A DNA stretch of 32,352 bases, from NCBI GenBank assembly GCA_029857955.1, contig JAOUFY010000030.1:1-32352 (forward strand), in the 5' to 3' direction. This document shows positions 25,820 through 32,352 of the stretch, in pieces. Position 1 is the stretch's first letter; the number at the start of each line of letters is the position of its first letter. A program made the position numbers and the translations under genes. The notes under the pieces were generated by a model that was not told the DNA's origin, did no database searches, and saw only the letters and a list, made by a program, of their open reading frames with translations. The stretch is from Spirochaetia bacterium. GTDB lineage: Bacteria; Spirochaetota; Leptospiria; Turneriellales; JAOUFE01.

Positions 25820-26398
25820 AAATCTCTCCCTTAAATTTTGTAGTTTCGTATAAAGTTAATTTAATCGTAACTACTTGACGGCAATATCAGAGATTACAGA
25901 TGACCTTTCAAGTAAAAAAATATAATTTTTTAAAAAAGACGGTAACTTTTCGATAATTTATTTATCTTCAGGTTTTGTCTTGCACCGCTTCAATCGAGAT
26001 GGAAAAATAACGTATTGTCATAGTGTTTATAATAATTCTCTTTAAAACCTTATAATAATCTAATAAACTTAAAAGTATCTTATCGTTTTTGATCGTATCG
26101 AGTAAAATCGAGTTTTGTCAGTAAAAAAATATAAAATCTTCAAAATAAGTTAATTTTATAATGGGAATTTATTATTCTTTATATTAGTATAGTATACTTT
26201 TCTATGTTTAAAATAATTTTTAAATACTCATACTATTTTTTTAAAAAGTAATTGATAATACGGGCAAGTTGAAGATGCTGGCTTAAGTCAGGTAAGTATA
26301 AAAAAACTTTCGAATATTATTCGAAATCTGATTTAAAGAAAGGCGCCATATATTTATATAAGGCGATCAAGACAAGTCTTGAATTATCGGGGGAGCAT
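25820..26398. other. 579-bp divergent intergenic region before nuoA
   Basis: This very AT-rich stretch lies between the minus-strand lipoproteins and the plus-strand nuo operon. It must carry both promoters, but I could not assign hexamers with confidence. I see no ORF or RNA gene. A 19-bp palindrome lies at 26308-26326 (listed separately). Confidence 0.6.
26308..26326. promoter_or_regulatory. 19-bp palindrome upstream of the nuo operon, possible operator
   Basis: TTTCGAATATTATTCGAAA has perfect 8-bp arms around a 3-bp centre, 73 bp before the nuoA ATG. The size and position suit a dimeric regulator controlling complex I. No regulator is identified. Confidence 0.4.
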
Positions 26399-26770
26399 AT
26401 GTTTCATTCTTTTGGACCAATCTTGTTGCAATTGGTTCTCGCTGTCGGATTTGCTGCGGGCATTATTGCGTTGACGGCGATCATCGGACCAAGAAAAATC
26501 AATCCTGTTAAAAATAATGCCTATGAATGTGGCGTGGAAACTATTGCAGACGCCCGTGGAACATTTAATGTAAAATTTTATCTGGTTGCTGTTTTATTTA
26601 TTTTATTTGATGTTGAAGCTATCTTTATAATTCCGTGGGCGGGTTCGTTACTATCCTTTAAAAAAGCCGGGCTGGGTGCATTTATTTATTTTGAGATGGT
26701 TTTCTTTGTGGCCATTTTAATTGCAGGGTATGTTTATATATTAAAGAAAGGAGCTCTTAAATGGGAATAG
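26399..26770 (+). CDS. nuoA: NADH-quinone oxidoreductase subunit A
   Basis: The 123-aa protein has three TM helices and the family signatures YECGVE (near residue 42), [20 protein letters not shown] and a final TM before KKGALKWE. NuoA is a small membrane subunit of complex I at the joint between the membrane and peripheral arms, near the quinone site. GGGGGAG precedes the ATG. It is the first gene of the operon, and its end overlaps nuoB by 10 nt. Confidence 0.97.
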   Translation: MFHSFGPILLQLVLAVGFAAGIIALTAIIGPRKINPVKNNAYECGVETIADARGTFNVKFYLVAVLFILFDVEAIFIIPWAGSLLSFKKAGLGAFIYFEMVFFVAILIAGYVYILKKGALKWE

Positions 26771-27303
26771 AGCATCATCTTGGTAATTCATTTATGGCAA
26801 CCAGCATCAGTCAGGTTGTCGGCTGGGCTCGAAAGTATTCTCTCTGGCCTCTTCCTTTTGCAACCGCGTGTTGTTCTATTGAATTTATGTCGGTGATGAC
26901 TTCTGATTTTGATATTGCCCGTTTTGGCGCCGAGCGCCCATCTTTTAGCCCACGTCAAGCTGATCTTATGCTGGTTCTTGGCACCATTACATACAAAATG
27001 GCTCCGGTTATGTGGAAGGCATATCAAACGATGGCAGAACCCAAATGGGTTATTTGTGTTGGAGCCTGTGCTTGTACCGGCGGTATGTTTGATACCTACG
27101 CCGTTTTACAGGGGATCGATCGTGTCATCCCTGTCGATATGTATGTACCAGGATGCCCTCCGCGGCCTGAAATGATACTTGATGCGCTAGTAAAGCTTCA
27201 GGAAAAAATCAGCAAGGAATCCATCAATGATCCAAAATATAAAGACAGGGTTGAATATTTAAACAAGGCCCTTAACCCTGATAGATCGGCTATAGAAAGT
27301 TAA
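26761..27303 (+). CDS. nuoB: NADH-quinone oxidoreductase subunit B
   Basis: The 180-aa protein carries the cluster N2 ligands: adjacent Cys37-Cys38 (ATACCSIEF), Cys103 (VGACACTGG) and Cys132 (PGCPPRPE). N2 is the last iron-sulphur centre before quinone. The second Cys of GACACTGG (Cys105) replaces a more usual Asn or Ser. AAAGGAG inside nuoA serves as ribosome site, and the genes overlap by 10 nt. The subunit works with NuoD to form the quinone pocket. Confidence 0.97.
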   Translation: MGIEHHLGNSFMATSISQVVGWARKYSLWPLPFATACCSIEFMSVMTSDFDIARFGAERPSFSPRQADLMLVLGTITYKMAPVMWKAYQTMAEPKWVICVGACACTGGMFDTYAVLQGIDRVIPVDMYVPGCPPRPEMILDALVKLQEKISKESINDPKYKDRVEYLNKALNPDRSAIES

Positions 27304-27319
27304 ATATTTAAGGGAAAAT

Positions 27320-27871
27320 ATGCGCGGATTACGACCTGAACAAAATGCCGAATTGATGGAAAACATAAAGAAGAAGTTTTCAAATGATATTCTTCATATG
27401 GAAGAAAATCGTGGAATGGTAGTAATTCAAGCTAAAAAAGAAAATTTTTTAACACTTATGAAATCCTTAAAAGATGATAAACCTTTTATGTTTGATACAC
27501 TTATGGATTTAACTGCGGTAGACTATTCAGGAGTTAAAGACATTCGTTTTGAAGTTATTTATATGCTTTTTTCATCTAAAACACTTTCAAGAATCAGATT
27601 AAAGCTTTCGATTGCAGAAAAGGAAAATGCACCCTCTGTGATAAACATCTGGAAGGGCGCTAACTGGCCAGAACGCGAGGTTTTTGACTTAATGGGGATT
27701 CGATTTGATGGCCACCCTTTAATGGAACGTTTGATCATGCCAGATGGTTATATTGGTCATCCTTTAAGAAAGGATTTTCCAATCAAGGGACTTGGCGAAG
27801 ATTATTTAATTGAGTCAATTTTAATGCCGGTTAAAAATGAAGTGAATTTAAAAAAAGAGGGCAGCAAGTAG
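27320..27871 (+). CDS. nuoC: NADH-quinone oxidoreductase subunit C
   Basis: The 183-aa protein is the 30-kDa subunit, separate from NuoD. It is recognised by FDTLMDLTAVDYSG, the segment NWPEREVFDLMGIRFDGHP and the end signature GHPLRKDFPIKG. It belongs to the hydrophilic arm that links the N-module to the quinone module and holds no cofactor. AAGGG lies upstream of the ATG, 16 nt after nuoB. Confidence 0.96.
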   Translation: MRGLRPEQNAELMENIKKKFSNDILHMEENRGMVVIQAKKENFLTLMKSLKDDKPFMFDTLMDLTAVDYSGVKDIRFEVIYMLFSSKTLSRIRLKLSIAEKENAPSVINIWKGANWPEREVFDLMGIRFDGHPLMERLIMPDGYIGHPLRKDFPIKGLGEDYLIESILMPVKNEVNLKKEGSK

Positions 27872-27886
27872 TTATTGCTAAAAATT

Positions 27887-29170
27887 ATGAGCGATCAAAT
27901 ACCAGAAACTTCTAATCAGGCAAATTCACAGCAACATTCTGAGTTAAGAGACTATGCCCTGTACTCTGTTTTACGTGATGCTGTATCAGATGTAGAAGAA
28001 TTACCAGACGGCTTGATGAGATTAAATCTGGGTCCGTCACACCCCGCAACTCACGGAATTTTACAAAATATCATTGATATCGATGGTGAGACAATTGTAC
28101 GCGCCAGACCAGTGATTGGTTATGTGCACAGAACTTTTGAAAAACTGGGTGAAGCGTATACTTACAATCAATTCCTGACATGCACCGACAGAATGAATTA
28201 CATTTCTCCCCCGATGAACAATGTTGCATGGACAACCGCTGTTGAAGAAATTCTGGAAATTAAAGCTCCGCCCAGAGCACAGGTCATACGTACCATCATT
28301 AACGAACTTTCACGTATTGCCGATCATATCATTTGTAATGGAATTTTAGGTGTCGACGTTGGCGGATACACAGGGTTTTTATACATCTACCACTTTCGTG
28401 AGGCAGTATATAATATTATGGAGAAGATGGTGGGTGCTCGTTTGACGACAACGTTTACACGTATTGGCGGTCTTGAGATGGACATCTACCCTGATTTTGT
28501 TAAAGACGTAAAAAAGTTTTTAAAAGATTATCCAGCTATTTTAAAGGATTTTAATACCCTTTTAATTCATAACCGAATTTTCATTGATCGTTGTAAGGGA
28601 GTTGGAGCTATTTCTGCAGAAAATGCCCTTGCATGGGGTTATACCGGTCCAAATTTACGAGCAGCAGGCGTACCTCTTGATTTAAGAAAAGATTCACCTT
28701 ATTTGGTATATGATCAGGTTGATTTTGATATTCCTGTCGGCTTTGACGGTTCCGTTTATGACCGTTTTCTGGTTCGCATTGAAGAAATGGAACAAAGTAT
28801 GCGCATCATTCGACAGTGCATTGACAATATTCCTGAAGGGCCATGGGCTATTGATGATTATCACATCACCATGCCTCCCAAAGAAAAAGTCTACACTTCA
28901 ATGGAAGAATTGATTTATCATTTTAAGCTGGTAATGCATTCGATAAAAGTTCCTGCCGGAGAATATTATTCAGCAGTAGAGGCGGCTAACGGAGAACTTG
29001 GTTTTTATGTGGTTTCTGATGGAACCGAAAAACCGTATAGAGTTCATGTTCGACGCCCGTGTTTTTGGTATTATCAGTCATATCCGGAGCTGGTGGAAGG
29101 CGGTTTAATCTCGGATGCTGTCGCCGTCATGAGCTCACTGAACGTGATTGCGGGAGAGTTAGATGGCTAG
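27887..29170 (+). CDS. nuoD: NADH-quinone oxidoreductase subunit D
   Basis: The protein is 427 aa from the ATG at 27887; a TTG four codons earlier is possible, and neither has a strong ribosome site. The 49-kDa subunit signature GPSHPATHG is at residues 49-57 and [12 protein letters not shown] starts at 78. Full-length matches continue through [21 protein letters not shown] and the end [14 protein letters not shown]. It forms the quinone-binding cavity with NuoB. The N-terminus has about 35 polar, Gln/Asn-rich residues before the conserved part. It lies 15 nt after nuoC. A repeat-bearing gap separates it from nuoE. Confidence 0.96.
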   Translation: MSDQIPETSNQANSQQHSELRDYALYSVLRDAVSDVEELPDGLMRLNLGPSHPATHGILQNIIDIDGETIVRARPVIGYVHRTFEKLGEAYTYNQFLTCTDRMNYISPPMNNVAWTTAVEEILEIKAPPRAQVIRTIINELSRIADHIICNGILGVDVGGYTGFLYIYHFREAVYNIMEKMVGARLTTTFTRIGGLEMDIYPDFVKDVKKFLKDYPAILKDFNTLLIHNRIFIDRCKGVGAISAENALAWGYTGPNLRAAGVPLDLRKDSPYLVYDQVDFDIPVGFDGSVYDRFLVRIEEMEQSMRIIRQCIDNIPEGPWAIDDYHITMPPKEKVYTSMEELIYHFKLVMHSIKVPAGEYYSAVEAANGELGFYVVSDGTEKPYRVHVRRPCFWYYQSYPELVEGGLISDAVAVMSSLNVIAGELDG

Positions 29171-29206
29171 ATCGTTAGTATATCAACAGCTTTTTAAAAA
29201 CAAAAC

Positions 29207-29292
29207 AAGAGCCACAGATAAACACGGATTAACACAGATTTTACTAAAAAAATATCTTTATCTGTGTTCATCTGTGTGCATCCGTGGTTCTT
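29207..29292. repeat. 86-bp imperfect palindromic repeat between nuoD and nuoE
   Basis: The arm AAGAGCCACAGATAAACACG continuing to GATTAACACAGAT (29207-29239) pairs, with about six mismatches in 33, with the complement of ATCTGTGTTCATCTGTGTGC continuing to ATCCGTGGTTCTT. The internal CACAGAT/CACGGAT unit repeats within each arm. Repeats of this CACAGAT type are interspersed in many bacterial genomes. It sits inside the nuo operon; a 61-codon frame (29163-29348) crosses it but shows no gene-like sequence. Confidence 0.8.
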
Positions 29293-29350
29293 TTCTTATG
29301 AAGAACTATACTTCAGATAGTCTTCTGCAAGTGCGGGGGAAAGATTAACT

Positions 29351-29845
29351 ATGGCGTTTTCATTTAATGAATCCAGTATGAATGAATTTCATAAATGGGG
29401 AAAAAAATTCCCTGAAAACCCGGAAGGCAGAAGATCGCTTGTGATTCCGGCGTTATGGATTTCTCAGTGGCAAAACGGTTACATCAGCAAAGATGTTGTC
29501 AATTATGTCGCTGAGATTACCGGAACAGAACCTCTTCACGTCTGGGGCGTTACTACTTTTTATACCATGTTTAAAAGAGAAAAAACCGGAAAGTTCTTTT
29601 TACAATTTTGTACGAACATCACATGTACTCTTATGGGCGCAGATCAAATTTTTGTAAATACCTGTAAAAAACTCGGCATTAAGCCAGGCGAAACAACCAG
29701 CGATGGAAAGTTTACCGCCGTTGAAGTCGAATGTCTTGGCGCGTGCGGAAGTTCTCCGACGTTACAGGTAAATGATAAATATTATACACATATGACAGAA
29801 AGTGAAGTTGAAAAACTTATAGCAGAGTTCAGGGGGGCGAAGTGA
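29351..29845 (+). CDS. nuoE: NADH-quinone oxidoreductase subunit E
   Basis: The 164-aa protein is the thioredoxin-fold 24-kDa subunit. All four [2Fe-2S] N1a ligands are present: Cys87 and Cys92 (QFCTNITC), Cys128 and Cys132 (VECLGAC). The fold motif GVTTFYTMF is also present. With NuoF it forms the NADH-oxidising tip. GGGGGAAAG 7 nt upstream is the ribosome site. It is separated from nuoD by 180 bp holding a palindromic repeat. Confidence 0.96.
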   Translation: MAFSFNESSMNEFHKWGKKFPENPEGRRSLVIPALWISQWQNGYISKDVVNYVAEITGTEPLHVWGVTTFYTMFKREKTGKFFLQFCTNITCTLMGADQIFVNTCKKLGIKPGETTSDGKFTAVEVECLGACGSSPTLQVNDKYYTHMTESEVEKLIAEFRGAK

Positions 29846-29952
29846 ACAAAACATATCACTTATCGTGCTTGCCTGAATCGGCTTTAAACGGCTGCGCTTT
29901 TCAAATAACTTTTTACAATTTAAATTTACAATTGAAGTTGTTGGTGAAATAA

Positions 29953-31269
29953 ATGGCAGAAAATAAAGTAATACTCGATCATATCGACGACGCAGGCGAA
30001 CAAGCCATTGAAGCTTATCAGGCACATGGCGGTTACAAAGGGCTTGAAAAAGCAATGAAACAAATGACCCCTGCACAAATTTTAGATGAAATTAAAATAT
30101 CTAACTTACGTGGTCGAGGCGGAGCGGGTTTTCCTGCTGGAATAAAATGGAGCTTTATAAAAAGAGACGCGCCAGGACCAAAGTATTTAATTTGTAATGC
30201 CGATGAAGGCGAGCCCGGTACATTTAAAGATCGAAAAATAATGACGAGCAAACCGCATATTATAATAGAAGGCATGATCATTGCAGCTTACTGCATGGGA
30301 TTGGATACCGGATACATTTACATCAGAGGCGAGTTCTTTGAACCTTATCAGGCCATGGACAAGGCCATTGAAGAAGCCTATTCTAAAGGCTTTTTAGGAA
30401 AAAACATACTTGGAACCGGTTTTAATTTTGATCTACATACTTATCTTGGAGCTGGAGCTTACATTTGCGGAGATGAAACCGCATTGATGAATTCACTGGA
30501 AGGAAAACGAGGTTATCCCCGATTAAAGCCGCCATTTCCTGCCCAGTTTGGTCTTTATGGACGACCAACGACCGTTCATAATGTCGAAACTTTTGCAGCC
30601 GTTGCCCCCATTATTGCAAATGGCGGTAAATGGTATTCCGAACTGGGTACGCCCAAATCTGGCGGAACAAAGCTGTTTGGAATTTCCGGTCACGTAGAAA
30701 GACCGGGCGTATACGAATTAAGCTTAGGAACGCCATGGAAGGAATTTTTTGAAGATATTGCCGGCGGAGTTCGCGGAGGTAAAAAATTAAAAGCCATTAT
30801 CCCCGGCGGAAGTTCGACACCGGTATTATTGCCCCATGAACTGGAAGGTATGCTTCTGGATTATGAATCCATTCAGTCCAAAGGTTCTATGCTGGGAACC
30901 GGAGCCGTAATTGTTTTTGATGAAACTACAGATATGGTAAAGGTTGCTTATCGCGCGATGAAATTTTATGCACACGAATCATGCGGTCAATGTACGCCAT
31001 GCCGCGAAGGCTGTGACTGGTATTATGATATACTAGGCAGAATTTATCACGGAGAAGGTCGCATCGAAGATCTCGATACCCTGGAAGATCTCGCAAAGTA
31101 CATTGGTCCAAACACCATATGTGCTTTTGGCGATGCTTTTGTAACGCCAATGCTGGCCTTTATTCGAAAATTTAGATCCGAGTTTATGGATTACATTGAA
31201 AAAGGCAAATATGGTCTGCAAGCAGTTCTGGATGCTGAAAAAAAGTCTGAGGAAATAAATCATGCCTGA
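29953..31269 (+). CDS. nuoF: NADH-quinone oxidoreductase subunit F
   Basis: The 438-aa protein is the 51-kDa NADH- and FMN-binding subunit. Motifs: GRGGAGFP (54-61), NADEGEPG (82-89), GAGAYICGDETAL (167-179), and the [4Fe-4S] N3 ligands Cys344, Cys347 and Cys350 (SCGQCTPC) with Cys390 (NTICAFG). It takes hydride from NADH and feeds the iron-sulphur chain. A 107-nt gap separates it from nuoE, unusually long for this operon. Its last 8 nt overlap nuoG. Confidence 0.97.
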   Translation: MAENKVILDHIDDAGEQAIEAYQAHGGYKGLEKAMKQMTPAQILDEIKISNLRGRGGAGFPAGIKWSFIKRDAPGPKYLICNADEGEPGTFKDRKIMTSKPHIIIEGMIIAAYCMGLDTGYIYIRGEFFEPYQAMDKAIEEAYSKGFLGKNILGTGFNFDLHTYLGAGAYICGDETALMNSLEGKRGYPRLKPPFPAQFGLYGRPTTVHNVETFAAVAPIIANGGKWYSELGTPKSGGTKLFGISGHVERPGVYELSLGTPWKEFFEDIAGGVRGGKKLKAIIPGGSSTPVLLPHELEGMLLDYESIQSKGSMLGTGAVIVFDETTDMVKVAYRAMKFYAHESCGQCTPCREGCDWYYDILGRIYHGEGRIEDLDTLEDLAKYIGPNTICAFGDAFVTPMLAFIRKFRSEFMDYIEKGKYGLQAVLDAEKKSEEINHA

Positions 31270-32352
31270 AATTTTAATAGATGATATTCCTGTCAGTTTT
31301 AACGGCAAAGCCAATATAATGGAACTTGCCAGATCCATCGGGATAGAGATCCCCGGTTTTTGCTATCATCCAGGACTTAGCGTGTCAGGTAACTGTCGTA
31401 TGTGTATGGTTGAAGTGGGAATGCCCGCTCGTGAAAAAGACGGAACTTTTACAAAAGACGAATCAGGACAAATCAAGATCAGTTTTATGCCAAAACTTCA
31501 GCCGGCATGTTATCAGGAACCGGCAGAGGGCATGGTGATTCGAACTAAAACAGAAAAAGTAATCAGTAATCGAAAACACATCATGGAGTTTTTACTGGTA
31601 AATCATCCGCTCGATTGCCCTGAATGTGATCAGGCCGGCGAATGTGTTCTTCAGGATTATTCATTTCAATACGGATTTACCAAATCACGGTTTTTAGATA
31701 AAAAACGAACCTTTAAAAAAACGCTTTTTTCGGATGTCATTACGCCGGAATTAAACCGCTGCATTCATTGTGACCGCTGCTCGCGTTTTACAAAAGAAAT
31801 TGCGCATGACTATTCTTTTACACGGACCAGACGTGGAAATTCAACGGAACTGGCAACGCTTCCAGGCGAGAAAATTACCCATAACTATCAGGGCAACATG
31901 GCTGATATCTGCCCTGTCGGCGCTTTAACACTGACCGATTTTCGATTTAAAAGCCGAACATGGTTTTTAAATCATTCCGAAGGTATTTGTTCTTCATGCG
32001 GTAAAGGATGTAACGTTGTTTATGCAGTTAATAGAGAGAATAAAATTTTAAGAATTAAACCAAGATTTAATAAAGATGTCAACTCCTATTGGATATGCGA
32101 CTACGGCCGTTTAAGATATCAATTTTACAATCAAAATCGTCGAGAAAATGTTTTAATTTCCGGAAATGCTTCAACACTTGATTTAGCGATTGAAAAAGTT
32201 TCGCAAATCATTAGAGATTCAAAAACAATTGGAGTTCTGGCAAGCGCCAACGAAACAGTTGAGTCGATGCAGGCTTTAAAAAACTTTACCCAGGAAATAT
32301 TAAAAACGCCGCATATAGATTTTCGCATGCATAGCGCTCAAAAAGAAAACAA
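31262..32352 (+). CDS. nuoG: NADH-quinone oxidoreductase subunit G, 5' part (runs off the window)
   Basis: The first 363 codons are present. Iron-sulphur ligands in order: [2Fe-2S] N1b Cys34, Cys45, Cys48, Cys83; N5 His115, Cys119, Cys122, Cys128 (HPLDCPECDQAGEC); N4 Cys167, Cys170, Cys173, Cys217 (CIHCDRC, CPVG). An extra set CSSCGKGC ... WICDYGR (Cys243, Cys246, Cys250, Cys279) matches the N7 cluster, which only some bacterial lineages keep. The molybdopterin-type domain begins after this. The ATG overlaps the nuoF stop. Its sequence breaks off at the window edge. Confidence 0.96.
   Translation, partial: MPEILIDDIPVSFNGKANIMELARSIGIEIPGFCYHPGLSVSGNCRMCMVEVGMPAREKDGTFTKDESGQIKISFMPKLQPACYQEPAEGMVIRTKTEKVISNRKHIMEFLLVNHPLDCPECDQAGECVLQDYSFQYGFTKSRFLDKKRTFKKTLFSDVITPELNRCIHCDRCSRFTKEIAHDYSFTRTRRGNSTELATLPGEKITHNYQGNMADICPVGALTLTDFRFKSRTWFLNHSEGICSSCGKGCNVVYAVNRENKILRIKPRFNKDVNSYWICDYGRLRYQFYNQNRRENVLISGNASTLDLAIEKVSQIIRDSKTIGVLASANETVESMQALKNFTQEILKTPHIDFRMHSAQKEN

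Noticed and set aside
29163..29348. 61-aa gene between nuoD and nuoE
   Set aside because: Most of the frame is the palindromic repeat; the start overlaps nuoD and the sequence has no gene-like features.

Overview
The window is AT-rich bacterial DNA. It carries many lipoproteins with relaxed lipoboxes, a pair of TRL-like lipoproteins, a P13-like hydrophobic protein, a membrane-bound AraC regulator and a complete front half of a complex I operon. Together these fit a Gram-negative, respiring, Leptospira-like spirochaete best. That placement is inference: there is no rRNA or tRNA here, and the HU/DUF4469-type protein is also common in Bacteroidota.

Layout. Positions 1-8700 hold a minus-strand thioredoxin/glycosidase-fold protein (YyaL/SPATA20 family) and an exported protein made of about 20 MORN repeats. 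A plus-strand HU-like DNA-binding protein follows, preceded by an 11-codon leader ORF and a short degenerate tandem repeat. Next come a MITE-like palindromic element and a broken IS1182-type transposase, then a 982-aa lipoprotein with about six PPC-type repeats. Positions 8760-10022 encode a 7TM-AraC regulator.

Positions 10070-13760 are the accessory part of the window. They hold a frameshifted Rhs fragment joined in frame to a 5'-truncated tyrosine recombinase, a RelB/ParE-like toxin-antitoxin pair, a 300-bp hairpin-rich stretch, and an orphan Rhs tip with a polymorphic toxin type 44-like end. A candidate immunity lipoprotein follows the toxin. Three strong palindromes whose stems share CCC[A/C]GCACC sit at the borders of these modules, which makes this the best candidate for an undescribed arrangement.

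Positions 13885-20067 hold an RDD membrane protein, then two tightly coupled genes: an exported beta-propeller/Ig-like protein of 1080 aa and a two-TM sensor-like protein of 715 aa. They may form a split sensor. Positions 20224-25819 encode a DUF475/TerC membrane protein and, on the minus strand, a CsgG-like/P13-like protein, a lipoprotein alpha/beta hydrolase, a DUF4105 (Lnb-type) exported protein and two paralogous small lipoproteins.

Positions 26399-32352 hold nuoA-B-C-D-E-F and the first 363 codons of nuoG, in canonical order, encoding the connecting, membrane-anchoring and NADH-input parts of respiratory complex I. The iron-sulphur and FMN motifs are intact. The operon is interrupted between nuoD and nuoE by an 86-bp palindromic repeat.
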